From: Parvibaculum sp.
GTDB taxonomy: Bacteria; Pseudomonadota; Alphaproteobacteria; Parvibaculales; Parvibaculaceae
DNA: 64,000 bases
Assembly: GCA_017642695.1 (NCBI GenBank)
Contig: JAEPQD010000002.1
Coordinates: 372,001 to 436,000, forward strand
Reading direction: 5' to 3'
In this document: positions 51,445 to 60,015 of the stretch, piece by piece
Layout: every line of letters begins with the position of its first letter
Position numbering within the stretch: the first letter of the stretch is position 1
Program-made: the position numbers and the translations under genes
The notes under the pieces: model-generated
Databases searched by the model: none
Seen by the model: the letters and a program-made list of their open reading frames with translations, nothing else
Told to the model about the DNA's origin: nothing

Positions 51445-51801
51445 GACGCTCTCCCTGTCGCTTGAGGGTTTCTCTTGTTGGCGGGCAAGCTAGCCAAGCA
51501 CGGGGCCCCGTTCCAGCCTTTTTAGGCCTGCCGGAGGGGCGGGTGGGGCTTTCAAAGCCGCTTTACGGGGGCGGCGGCCCGTGCTATCCGCCTTTTCTTC
51601 CGGAGCGGGGCTCCGGGCATAAGGATCTGTGTGAAATGGCGCGGTTCATGTCGCAGCGACGACGAGAGACGGTTCGGGGCCTTCGACGCCTCGGGCTCAT
51701 GCGCGCCCGCACGGTCCTCTCTTTCGCCTGAGCGCGGAAGCGGCAGTGACGGGTGAGCGCTTCTCACCTCTCTCCCTCCGCTGCCAGACGAGATAAGTCC
51801 C
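51445..51801. other. Intergenic stretch with hairpin and a possible 31-residue ORF
   Basis: 357 bases between the SDR start and the GNAT start. It contains a 6-bp hairpin CCGGAG/CTCCGG (51600-51616), and the short frame at 51636-51731 listed separately. A weak -35/-10-like pair (TTTACG at 51562, TATCCG at 51585) precedes them. Otherwise nothing is supported. Confidence 0.5.
51636..51731 (+). CDS. Possible 31-residue Arg-rich ORF
   Basis: ATG with AAGGATC 9 bases upstream, coding MARFMSQRRRETVRGLRRLG and 11 more residues, eight Arg in all, stop at 51731. The ORF is followed by a 6-bp hairpin (GGTGAG/CTCACC) and lies 70 bases before the GNAT gene. It might be a leader peptide or a chance frame in GC-rich DNA. 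Treated as tentative. Confidence 0.3.
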   Translation: MARFMSQRRRETVRGLRRLGLMRARTVLSFA

Positions 51802-52299
51802 ATGTTTGAAATCGAAGCCGAGCGGCCCGAGCACGGGCCAGCCATCGAAGCGCTGCTGGACCTTTCCTTCGGCCCCGGCCGCTATGCGAAGGCGGCGCAG
51901 CGGCTGCGCGAAGGCAATACCGCGGTGCCGGAGCTCTGCTATGTCGCCTTTGCGGGCGAGGGGGCGGAGCGGCGCATGGTGGGGGCGTTGAGCTTCTGGC
52001 CGGTCGTGATCGGCGGCGTGCCGGGGCTGATGCTCGGGCCGCTCGCCGTCGAGCCGCAGCTGCGCGGCAAGGGCTGCGGCATCAGGCTGATGGAGAAGGG
52101 GCTCGCCGACGCGAAGAAGCTCGGCTACCGGCTCGTGATCCTGGTGGGCGACGCGCCCTATTACGCGCGGGTCGGTTTCGGGCCGGTGCCGCCGGGGCGG
52201 CTCACCATGCCGGGGCCGGTCGACCCCGCGCGGCTTCTCTACCGCGAACTCGATATCGGCGCCTTCGGGCGCGCGAAGGGCCCGATCACCAAACCCTAG
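51802..52299 (+). CDS. GNAT family N-acetyltransferase (YhbS-like)
   Basis: 165-residue acetyltransferase of the YhbS-like group. The acetyl-CoA site is visible in LMLGPLAVEPQLRGKGCGIRLMEKGL, and the end has YYARVGFGPVPPGRLTMPGPV typical of the group. Substrate unknown. The start at 51802 follows GAGATAAGTCCC with only a weak ribosome site. It is convergent with the zinc-binding protein gene, with the stops separated by no spacer. Confidence 0.88.
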   Translation: MFEIEAERPEHGPAIEALLDLSFGPGRYAKAAQRLREGNTAVPELCYVAFAGEGAERRMVGALSFWPVVIGGVPGLMLGPLAVEPQLRGKGCGIRLMEKGLADAKKLGYRLVILVGDAPYYARVGFGPVPPGRLTMPGPVDPARLLYRELDIGAFGRAKGPITKP

Positions 52300-53252
52300 T
52301 TCTTCTGCATGGCCGCGATGAGGGCCGGGACGTTGTGGCGGAACATGGCGGCATAGGTCGGCGCAGGGCCGCCCGGCGCCGACAGGGCATCCGAGTAAAG
52401 CGTGCCGCCCTCCTCCGCGCCGGTTTCGCGCGCGATGGTTTCCATCATGCGCGGGTCGGACAGGTTCTCGATGAAGAGCGCGCGGATCTTCTGTTGCCGG
52501 ATCTGGTCGATCAGGCGGGCGAGCGCGCCCGCGCCGGGTTCCGCCTCGTTGCCGATGCCGAGCGGCGAGATGAACGCGACGCCATAGGCATCGCCGAAAT
52601 AGCCGAAGGCGTCATGCGTCGTGATGACCTTGCGTTTCTCCTGCGGCAGTTTCGCAATTTCGCTCTTCACCCAGCCGTCGAGCTTTCTCAGTTCGGTGAT
52701 GTAGCTCTCCGCATTCGCCTGGTAGACGAGCGCGTTGTCCGGGTCCTTCTCGGCGAGCGCGTCGGCGATGTTCTGCACATATATGATGCCGTTCCCGAGG
52801 CTCTGCCAGGCATGCGGGTCGAAATCGCGCGCGGCTTCCGGGTAGCCGTCGGCATCGTGGCCATGTTCATCGCCTTCTTCCTCGTGCCGCGCCTTTTCTT
52901 CTTCCGTGAGGCGGCGGGGCGAGACGCCGAAACTTGCCGTCACATATTTCGCTTTCGTTCGCGCGGCGGCGGCGAGGCGGATCATCCAGGGCTCGAAGCC
53001 GAGACCGTTCATGACGAGGACATCGGCTTCGGCGAGCGCGGTGGCATCGGCCGGATCCGGCTCGAAGGAATGCGCGTCGCCGTCCGGGCCGACGAGCACC
53101 GTCACGTCGACATTGCTGCCGCCGACATTTCGCACCATGTCGCCGAGGATCGAGAAGCTCGCGACCACTTTCAGAGGCTCCTCCGCGCGGGCCGGGAGCG
53201 CGAGGGCGCCCGCGAGCAGCAGCGAAAGGCCGAGGGTGACGAGGTTCTTCAT
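52296..53252 (-). CDS. Metal ABC transporter substrate-binding protein (zinc-type)
   Basis: 318-residue periplasmic TroA/ZnuA-fold protein with a signal peptide (KNLVTLGLSLLLAGALALPARA). Ligand candidates are His in GDAHSFEP, His in DPHAWQS and His in TTHDAFGYFG, and a metal-binding loop rich in His, Asp and Glu (EKARHEEEGDEHGHDADG) lies before the second His. The third His, where manganese binders have Glu, and the loop favour zinc, but the specificity is not certain. GGGAG ribosome site. It follows the permease by 4 bases. Confidence 0.88.
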   Translation of the reverse strand: MKNLVTLGLSLLLAGALALPARAEEPLKVVASFSILGDMVRNVGGSNVDVTVLVGPDGDAHSFEPDPADATALAEADVLVMNGLGFEPWMIRLAAAARTKAKYVTASFGVSPRRLTEEEKARHEEEGDEHGHDADGYPEAARDFDPHAWQSLGNGIIYVQNIADALAEKDPDNALVYQANAESYITELRKLDGWVKSEIAKLPQEKRKVITTHDAFGYFGDAYGVAFISPLGIGNEAEPGAGALARLIDQIRQQKIRALFIENLSDPRMMETIARETGAEEGGTLYSDALSAPGGPAPTYAAMFRHNVPALIAAMQKN

Positions 53253-53256
53253 CGCT

Positions 53257-54135
53257 TCATTCTCCCTGGTCGTGGAAGTGCGCCCGCGGGAAATAACGTG
53301 TGCGCAGGCTGTCGCGGGGTCCGAGCATGATAGAGCCGACATAGAAGACGCCTGCCGTGAGCACGATGGCCGGGCCCGAGGGCAGGTCGAAATTGTAGGA
53401 AACAAGTAGGCCGACAAGGCCGGAAAGAAAGGCCAGCACCGACGAAAGGACGGCGAGCGACCAGACGGCGCCTGCCCAGAAGCGGGCGGCGGCAGCGGGG
53501 AGCATCATGAGGCCGAGCGCCATCAAGGTGCCGAGCGCCTGGAAGCCCGCGACGAGGTTCACGACCACGAGCACGAGGAAGACGAAATGCCAGAGCGTGC
53601 CGCCGCCCGTCGTTGCGCGGAGGAAGGCCGGATCGAAGCATTCGATGACGAGGGGGCGGTAGATGACGGCGAGCGTCACCAGCGTCAGCGTCGCGATCGA
53701 GGCGATGAGGAGGAGGGCGTCGTCCGTCACCGAGAGGATGGTGCCGAAAAGCACATGCAGGAGATCGACGTTAGACCCCTTCGCCGAGACGATCAGCACG
53801 CCGAGCGCGAGGCTGATGAGGTAGAAGCCGGCAAGGCTCGCGTCCTCGCGGAGCGCCGTCGCGCGGGAGATGAGCCCGGCAAGGAGCACGACGGCGAGGC
53901 CTGCCACAAGGCCGCCCGCGCTCATCGACCAGATCGAAAGGCCGGCGACGAGAAAGCCGATGGCCGCGCCAGGCAGGATCGCGTGGCTCATGGCGTCGCC
54001 CATGAGGCTCATGCGGCGGAGCACGAGGAAGGTGCCGATGGGGCCGCCGCCAAGCGCGAGCGCGAAGCAGGCGATGAGCGCACGCCGCATGAAGCCGTAA
54101 TCCGCGAAGGGCGCGATCAGCGCGTCGTAGATCAT
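53257..54135 (-). CDS. Metal ABC transporter permease
   Basis: 292-residue inner-membrane permease of the ZnuB/MntB/TroC family with about eight membrane segments. Family sequence: GTFLVLRRMSLMGDAMSHAILPGAAIGFL, and ALGLMMLPAAAARFWAG. The start at 54135 overlaps the ATPase stop by four bases. It probably moves zinc inward together with the ATPase and the binding protein; the four genes are one operon. Confidence 0.93.
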   Translation of the reverse strand: MIYDALIAPFADYGFMRRALIACFALALGGGPIGTFLVLRRMSLMGDAMSHAILPGAAIGFLVAGLSIWSMSAGGLVAGLAVVLLAGLISRATALREDASLAGFYLISLALGVLIVSAKGSNVDLLHVLFGTILSVTDDALLLIASIATLTLVTLAVIYRPLVIECFDPAFLRATTGGGTLWHFVFLVLVVVNLVAGFQALGTLMALGLMMLPAAAARFWAGAVWSLAVLSSVLAFLSGLVGLLVSYNFDLPSGPAIVLTAGVFYVGSIMLGPRDSLRTRYFPRAHFHDQGE

Positions 54136-54857
54136 GCCGCGTCGCTCCAGCCGTCGGAAATGTAGCGCGCGCGGCGCAGGTTTTCCGCCGTGAGAACCTC
54201 TTCCGTCGGGCCCCATGCGACCGGCTCGCGCGCCATCAGCAGCGTTCGCGGGAAGCTCGCGCGGACCCGCTCGAGATCGTGCAGCACGGCGATGACCGTG
54301 CGGCCCTCGGCGTGCCATCCCTCAACAAGGCCCATGAGATCGGCGCTGGTGCGTTCGTCCACGGCGGCGAAGGGCTCGTCGAGGAGGATCAGGCTCGCGT
54401 TCTGCAGCATGAGCCGCGCGAAGAGCGCGCGCTGCAACTGGCCGGCGGAAAGCGCGCCGACCTGTTTTGTTTCGAAACCGTCGAGGCCGACGCTCGCGAG
54501 CGCGGCGCGGGCGCGCTTCACGTGTTCGCCGGTGATGGTGCGGAAGAGGCCGACCTCGCGCCAGAGACCGAGCGAGACGGCGTCGAGGACGGAGATGGGG
54601 AAGCTGCGGTCGATTTCGGCCAGTTGCGGCAGATAGGCGATCCGTTCGCGCGGGCCGCCGTCGAGCGCGACGCTGCCTTCATCCGGATGCAACAGTCCGG
54701 CGATCGTTTTGAGGAGCGTCGACTTGCCCGCGCCGTTCGGTCCGACAATGGCGGTGAGGCTGCCGGGGGTGAACGCGCCGGTGAGGTGATGAACGGCGGG
54801 GACGCGGTCATAGGCGACGGTGAGGTCGCGAATGCCGATGGCGGGCACGGCGTTCAT
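54132..54857 (-). CDS. Metal ABC transporter ATP-binding protein
   Basis: 241-residue ABC ATPase. Walker A VGPNGAGKST at about 39-48, signature LSAGQLQRALFAR, Walker B ASLILLDEPFAAVDE and the H-loop VLHDLERV. The sequence between Walker A and signature (AYLPQLAEIDRSFPISVLDAV) is that of ZnuC/MntA-type ATPases. It overlaps the stop of the small upstream gene and the start of the permease. Confidence 0.95.
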   Translation of the reverse strand: MNAVPAIGIRDLTVAYDRVPAVHHLTGAFTPGSLTAIVGPNGAGKSTLLKTIAGLLHPDEGSVALDGGPRERIAYLPQLAEIDRSFPISVLDAVSLGLWREVGLFRTITGEHVKRARAALASVGLDGFETKQVGALSAGQLQRALFARLMLQNASLILLDEPFAAVDERTSADLMGLVEGWHAEGRTVIAVLHDLERVRASFPRTLLMAREPVAWGPTEEVLTAENLRRARYISDGWSDAA

Positions 54858-55012
54858 CGCGCCAGCGCCCAGAAGACGGCGAGCCAGAGCACGGCCGCGC
54901 CGCCCAGCGCCACGGCGAGGCGCGCGCCGATACCGGCGGCGAGCGCGCTGGCGCGCGGGGCGTCCGGCAAGGGGGCGGGATCGGGGTCGCGATGGGCTGC
55001 GCGATGGCTCAC
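54854..55012 (-). CDS. 52-residue membrane protein, first gene of the zinc ABC operon
   Basis: GTG-initiated frame (55012-55010), 52 codons, with GGAG 8 bases upstream. The first 25 residues are polar and His/Asp/Pro-rich (SHRAAHRDPDPAPLPDAPRA); the last 24 are one hydrophobic segment (LAVALGGAAVLWLAVFWALA). Its TGA overlaps the ATPase ATG by ATGA, as in translationally coupled genes. It lies 25 bases downstream of the Zur-type box. This is a strong positional argument that it is expressed with the transporter, although GC-rich DNA can make chance frames. No family recognised. Confidence 0.55.
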   Translation of the reverse strand: MSHRAAHRDPDPAPLPDAPRASALAAGIGARLAVALGGAAVLWLAVFWALAR

Positions 55013-55036
55013 GGGGCCGCTCCAGGTCTCATGATT

Positions 55037-55051
55037 TGTGATATTATAACA
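55037..55051 (-). promoter_or_regulatory. Zur-type operator overlapping a -10 box
   Basis: The minus strand reads TGTTATA-A-TATCACA, close to the Zur (Fur-family) consensus TGTTATAATATAACA with one mismatch. The core TATAAT (55048-55043) is a perfect -10 hexamer, so binding would block the promoter of the zinc operon. No clear -35 is seen. Confidence 0.7.
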
Positions 55052-55099
55052 TCGCGGAACCTAGGCCGCTTTCGCCGGAATGGCAAGCGGGAACCGGCC

Positions 55100-57178
55100 T
55101 TAGCGGCCCTCGCGCCACCAGGCCAGTGCCAGCGCGCCGAGGATCAGAATGAGGGCGACGGGACCGGTCAGCAGCGGCACCTGGTGGACGGCATGGACGA
55201 GATATTGCTCGTTGCGGCGGAGCCCGATCCAGTTCGACCCGGCCGCGTCCTGACCGGCGCGGACGGAACGGATGCCGGGCGTGTCGCCGGCGTCTTCCCC
55301 CGCCCACCAGATGCCGCCACCGGTCGCGTCCGTTATGGGGCGGAGCGGTTTTTCCGTTGCGCGAACGTCGGCGATCTCGCGCGGGTTCAGGGGGCCCGCC
55401 GCCGCGACGGCGGACAGGTCGCCCTGGGTCACGCGGTAGAGGCCGAGTTCGGACGCGCCCATCGTCGCTTCGAAGCGGCCGGGTGCGACTTCCTCCATCG
55501 CGAGCTCGCGGGTCTTTCCGGTGGGGGTCGTGACGGTTGCGGGCGGTGTCGTATCGCGCATGGTGCGCCGGCGGAGTGTCAGCGTGCCGCCCTGCGCGGA
55601 AGCGGCGAGGTTCTCTTCCTCGAGATCCGGTTCCTTCATCAGCCAGTGGGCGAGGCGGCGCAGAAGCTCCGCCTGCGGACCGCCGCCTTCGTAGCCGCGC
55701 GACCAGAGCCAGATCTGATCGGAGAGAAGCTGCGCGACGCGGCCCTCGCGTGCCCGGGCGAGCACCATCAGCGGCTGGCCGTCCGGCGTTTCCATCAGTA
55801 TGTCGCCGCCATCGACTTCCGCGTCGATGGTCCGGAACCAGCGGCCCCATGCGGGCGGCTCGCTTTCCGCGCCGGGGAGGTCTGCGGTCACGGGATGGCG
55901 GTCGCCGGTATCGGTGATGCCGGGCGTGTAGCCGCCCGTCGTCGTCTCGCCGGTCGGCTGCGCGGGCAGGATCGCGGCGAGCGGCGTGCGGTAGATCGAA
56001 AAGGGCGAGGCGAAGGCGGGCCCCGCCGCCGCGAGGAAGGCACCGCCATTCTCGACGTAATCCACGATGTTCAGGAAATAGGCGATGGGCAGCACACCGC
56101 CGCGCCGCTTGTAGCGGTCGAAGATGATGAGATCGAATTCGTCGAGCTTCTCGTCGAAGAGTTCGCGCGTCGGAAAGGCGATGAGCGAGAGTTCGCCGAT
56201 GGGCGTGCCGTCCTGCTTTTCCGGCGGACGCAGAATGGTGAAATGGACGAGATCGACGGAGGGATCGGATTTCAGCAGGTTGCGCCAGGTGCGCTCGCCG
56301 GGATGCGGCTCGCCCGAGACGAGCAACACGCGCAACCGGTCGCGCACGCCGTTCGCGACGACAACGGCGCGGTTGTTCAGGACAGTCAGTTCGTCGGGCC
56401 CTTCCTCGACGTCGATCTCGATGACGTTGGGCCCGCCATGGGCGAGGGAGAGCGTCACTTCCGTCGTTTCGCCGATGGTGGCACGCGTCGTCGCGATCTC
56501 TTCGCCATCGACTGTGATGGTGACGTTTGCCGTCTCGCCTGCCTGCTGGTCTCCGGCGGAGGTTTCGTCGACGCGGAAGGAAAGATCGACGGGCTCGCCG
56601 ACGATGCCGAAGCGCGGCGCTTCGGTGATGCGGAGCCGCCGGTCCTTCTCGCCCTTGCGGCCGATGATGAGCCCGTGCACAGGCGCATCGAAGCCGAGCG
56701 CGTCCGCCGTCTTCGGTACGTCATGGACCTGCCCGTCGGTGATCATGATCGCGCCCGCGATGCGTTCGCGCGGGACATCGGCGAGCGCTTCCTCCAGCGC
56801 GGCGAAGAGAGCGGTGCCCTTTTCGTCCTCGGGATTGTTCACGGCGGTCACGATGCGCGTCTCGATGCCGTCCTCACGCGCGAGCCGCTCGGCGACCCTG
56901 GTCAGTGCGGCGGAGGTCTCGTCGGGCCGTGCGCCAATCTCCTGGCTCTGGCTCCGGTCGACAACAATGGCCGCGACATCGGGCACCGTCTCGCGGTCTT
57001 CCTGCCGCACGGTCGGATTGAGCAGCGCGAGCACGAGAACGGCAAGTGCCGCCGTTCGCCAGGGCGCGCCGCGAGCGCGCCGCCATGCCGAATAGGCAAG
57101 CGCGGCAATGCCGGGAACGGCAAGCGCCGCGATCAGCAGCACCGGAAGCAGAGGTTCGAAGACGATATTCCAGGCCAT
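55100..57178 (-). CDS. Membrane protein with glutamine-amidotransferase-like domain
   Basis: 692-residue protein with hydrophobic N- and C-terminal segments (LLPVLLIAALAVPGIAALAY and GPVALILILGALALAWW) and a large periplasmic region. The pattern matches the membrane-anchored class I GATase-like proteins found at the end of MoxR/DUF58 operons: VPDVAAIVVDRSQSQEIGAR early, AGAIMITDGQVHDV (a von Willebrand-like fold) and FDLIIFDRYKRRGG then FLAAAGPAFASP in the middle. It follows the DUF4159 gene by 10 bases. Catalytic Cys of true amidotransferases is not seen, so it is likely non-enzymatic. Confidence 0.85.
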   Translation of the reverse strand: MAWNIVFEPLLPVLLIAALAVPGIAALAYSAWRRARGAPWRTAALAVLVLALLNPTVRQEDRETVPDVAAIVVDRSQSQEIGARPDETSAALTRVAERLAREDGIETRIVTAVNNPEDEKGTALFAALEEALADVPRERIAGAIMITDGQVHDVPKTADALGFDAPVHGLIIGRKGEKDRRLRITEAPRFGIVGEPVDLSFRVDETSAGDQQAGETANVTITVDGEEIATTRATIGETTEVTLSLAHGGPNVIEIDVEEGPDELTVLNNRAVVVANGVRDRLRVLLVSGEPHPGERTWRNLLKSDPSVDLVHFTILRPPEKQDGTPIGELSLIAFPTRELFDEKLDEFDLIIFDRYKRRGGVLPIAYFLNIVDYVENGGAFLAAAGPAFASPFSIYRTPLAAILPAQPTGETTTGGYTPGITDTGDRHPVTADLPGAESEPPAWGRWFRTIDAEVDGGDILMETPDGQPLMVLARAREGRVAQLLSDQIWLWSRGYEGGGPQAELLRRLAHWLMKEPDLEEENLAASAQGGTLTLRRRTMRDTTPPATVTTPTGKTRELAMEEVAPGRFEATMGASELGLYRVTQGDLSAVAAAGPLNPREIADVRATEKPLRPITDATGGGIWWAGEDAGDTPGIRSVRAGQDAAGSNWIGLRRNEQYLVHAVHQVPLLTGPVALILILGALALAWWREGR

Positions 57179-57188
57179 CGCGTTCGCC

Positions 57189-59999
57189 CTACTGCCCGAG
57201 GCGCTCGAGGAGCGCCGGGACGTGAACCTGATCCGACTTGTAGTTGCCGGTCAGCGCATAGATGACGAGATTGACGCCGAAGCGCTCCGCCATTTCGCGC
57301 TGGCGCTCGCCGCCTGGCGTTACCGGATAGAGCGGCCTCCCGTCCGGGTCGCGGGCCCAGGCGGCGGCATAGTCGTTGGAGCCGACGACAATGGTCGAGA
57401 CGCCGTCATTGGCGAGATTGCCGGCTTCCGCGGCGGTGGATGCTTCCACCCACACCTGTCCGCCGTCCCAGCGGCCGGGAAAGCTGTGCATCAGGTAGAA
57501 CGATTTCGTGAGCACATGATCGGGCGGCACGGGCTCGAGTGGCGGCAGGTCGAGACGGCCGAGCAGGCGGCGCAGCGTTTCCGTGCCGGGAGGCACGGTG
57601 CCGCCGATGGCTTGATCCTGGTCGCGGGTGTCGAAAAGGATGGTGCCGCCATTCTTCATGTAGGCGTTGATCCGGCCGAGCGTTTCCGGCGAGAGGTTTT
57701 CCTGTCCCGGCGACATCGGCCAGTAGATCAGCGGAAAGAAGGCGAGCTCGTCCGTTGCGATGTTCACGCCCATCGGTTCCGCCGGCTCGAAGGCGGTGCG
57801 CGCGCGGATCACGCGGCTGAGCCCCGAGAGACCCGCTTCGCTCGTCGCGTCGACGGCGTCGTCGCCTGTCAATACATAGGCGAGACGCGTGTCGAGGGAA
57901 GCCTCAAGCGCGAAGGCGTCTGCGTCCTGAGCGCGCGCATCGAAAACGGGCAAGACGAGAAGCGCCGCAAGGAGAAGCGGTGTTGCGCGAGAGGCGAAGC
58001 GCACCTTCCGGATCTTTTCCGTTTCGAAGAGACCCGTCACCCAGAGCGCGGCGATGGTATCGAGCACGGCGAGCGCCAGAGCGAGTGCAAACAGGAGCGA
58101 AGCGAGGCGCGTTTCGCCCGCGCCTTCGAAGCTGCGACGCTCGCTCGCGCCCGGCGCTGCGGAAAGCGCCGTGAGTTCGAGTTCGGGCGTTGCGAGGTTG
58201 AGCGCGCGCGGGGATGCCGCAGTGCCGTAGAGACCCGGCGGGTGGCGCGGGCTGCGCTCGGCGCTTTCGAACTGCTCGATGGTAATGGCGGTGGCCGTCG
58301 CGGGCGGCGTGCCGAGCCGTCCGAAACCGTTCAGGGTGGCGATGGGGTTCAGCAGGTCTCGTTCGCGCGCGCCGCCGGCTTCCGTTCCCTCATCGCCCGT
58401 CGTGGCGGAGGCCTGCGAAAGGGCGACGGTGCGCCTGAGCATTTCGACGAAGAGACCTGAGATCGGCAGGTTCGACCAGTCGCGATTGGCCGTCACGTGG
58501 AACAGGACGACGGTGCCGCTGCCGCGCCTGGCGGCGGTGACGAGCGGCGTGCCATCGGAAAGCCGCGCCCATGTCCGGCCGGCGAGGTCGGGTGCGGGTT
58601 CGGCGAGTACCTGCCGCGATACGGTCACGTCTGCGGGAACGTCGAGACCGAAGAAGGGGCTGTCTTCCTCGAAAGGCGCAAGGTTCTGCGGCGTACTCCA
58701 GGAAAGCGCGCCGCCCAGCGCGCGGCCGCCCGTGCGGAGCGGCACGGGCACGAGGTCGTCGCTCTTCTCGGCCATGCGCGGGCCTGCGAACCGGATGAGA
58801 AGGCCGCCATCCTCCACCCATGCCGCGACACGGTCTCGGTCGTTGCCGGTCAGGGTGCCGATATCGGCAAGAACGAGAACCGAGAGCGGCGAGGAAAGAA
58901 GTTCGGCAATCGTGTCCCCCGCTTCACGGGCGGGAGAGGAGTCGCGAAGTTCGACATAGGGTGCGAGAGCGCGGCGAAGGTAGTAGGCGTCGGACAGAAG
59001 CGGCTGCGCCTCCTCCGACGATGCGCCCGAAACGATACCGACATTGCGGCGGCGCCAGCGTTCATCGGCGAGTACGACGGCGCCAGCCGATGTCTCGCCG
59101 GCGATCTCCAGACGCGCGATCCGGTTGCGGAGTTCGAGCGGCAGGTCGAAGGCGGCCCGTGCCGAAGTTTCGCCCGGAGCCAAGGTGAAGCGCGTCTCGC
59201 CAAGCACGCTGCCGTCCGCGTCGATGGCGCGCACGCCGCCTTCGAGGCTCCCGCGCGCATGTGCGCGAAGCACGGCGGGTGCGATGCCGTCTTCGCCCTC
59301 GACGGGCGGCAACAGCGCCAACGCAAGGTTTTGCGGTGCGGGTTCGATGAGCGTCAGGCCTGCGTCGCCCGCGATTTCCGACAGGCGCTCCGAGAATTGT
59401 GCGGCGGCGCCGTAGTCGAGTCCGTCGCCGATCCAGACCGTCTGGATGCTGCCGCCGAGCGTCGCCGCGCCTTCGAGACGTTCGGCAAGGGCGATGCGGT
59501 CGGGTTCGATCGGTTGCGGTTCCATCGCGCGGGCGCGCGCATCGGCATCGCCTGCCGCCTCGAAGGTGAGTTCGGGCGGGTTCGCCTCGGGCGCGGTGCC
59601 GACCACGAGGACGGGGCGGTCGGCGCGACCTGCTTCGGCAATCAGGCCATCCATCGCCGCGCGGCGCTCGGTCCAGCGCGATGCCGCAGCCCAGCCATTG
59701 TCGGTGACGATGAGGAGGGGGCCGGAGCCGGCAATGCGCGGCGTCGGATTCCAGAGCGGTTCGGCAAGCGCGAGCACGATCAGCGCGGCAATCGTCATGC
59801 GGAGCAGCAGCAGCCAGAGCGGCGTATGGGCGGGCGTTTCTTCCTCGCGGACAAGGCCGACGAGAAGGCGGATCGCCGGAAAGCGCACGCGCTTGGGCAG
59901 CGGCGGGCTCACGCGCAGGAGCCACCAGATTGCGGGCAAGGCGGCAAGGCCCAGCAGAATCCAGGGACTTGCGAAGGCGAGGGGTCCGAGCGTCAGCAT
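57189..59999 (-). CDS. DUF4159 membrane protein with BatA-like N-terminus
   Basis: 936-residue protein. The N-terminal 80 residues have two membrane segments (FASPWILLGLAALPAIWWLL and LLRMTIAALIVLALAEPLW), as in Bat/aerotolerance proteins. Another membrane segment lies near residue 640-690. The C-terminal 220 residues are DUF4159: LAYVLTGDDAVD, FFPLIYWPMSPGQENLSPETLGRIN-like block and GTILFDTRDQD. It is the third gene of a MoxR-DUF58-DUF4159-GATase operon; similar clusters are thought to act in cell-envelope stress or protein complex assembly, but no precise role is known. Confidence 0.85.
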   Translation of the reverse strand: MLTLGPLAFASPWILLGLAALPAIWWLLRVSPPLPKRVRFPAIRLLVGLVREEETPAHTPLWLLLLRMTIAALIVLALAEPLWNPTPRIAGSGPLLIVTDNGWAAASRWTERRAAMDGLIAEAGRADRPVLVVGTAPEANPPELTFEAAGDADARARAMEPQPIEPDRIALAERLEGAATLGGSIQTVWIGDGLDYGAAAQFSERLSEIAGDAGLTLIEPAPQNLALALLPPVEGEDGIAPAVLRAHARGSLEGGVRAIDADGSVLGETRFTLAPGETSARAAFDLPLELRNRIARLEIAGETSAGAVVLADERWRRRNVGIVSGASSEEAQPLLSDAYYLRRALAPYVELRDSSPAREAGDTIAELLSSPLSVLVLADIGTLTGNDRDRVAAWVEDGGLLIRFAGPRMAEKSDDLVPVPLRTGGRALGGALSWSTPQNLAPFEEDSPFFGLDVPADVTVSRQVLAEPAPDLAGRTWARLSDGTPLVTAARRGSGTVVLFHVTANRDWSNLPISGLFVEMLRRTVALSQASATTGDEGTEAGGARERDLLNPIATLNGFGRLGTPPATATAITIEQFESAERSPRHPPGLYGTAASPRALNLATPELELTALSAAPGASERRSFEGAGETRLASLLFALALALAVLDTIAALWVTGLFETEKIRKVRFASRATPLLLAALLVLPVFDARAQDADAFALEASLDTRLAYVLTGDDAVDATSEAGLSGLSRVIRARTAFEPAEPMGVNIATDELAFFPLIYWPMSPGQENLSPETLGRINAYMKNGGTILFDTRDQDQAIGGTVPPGTETLRRLLGRLDLPPLEPVPPDHVLTKSFYLMHSFPGRWDGGQVWVEASTAAEAGNLANDGVSTIVVGSNDYAAAWARDPDGRPLYPVTPGGERQREMAERFGVNLVIYALTGNYKSDQVHVPALLERLGQ

Positions 60000-60015
60000 G
60001 GGTCAGCGGCCGCCA

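Noticed and set aside
51552-51845. Minus-strand 97-codon frame in the 357-base gap
   Set aside because: Pro/Ser/Arg-rich, no ribosome site, and overlaps the start of the plus-strand GNAT gene.
54992-57265. Plus-strand open frame of 757 codons
   Set aside because: Antisense to the membrane amidotransferase-like gene; Arg/Gly/Ala-rich and unlike any family. The minus-strand protein has proper membrane segments and operon spacing.
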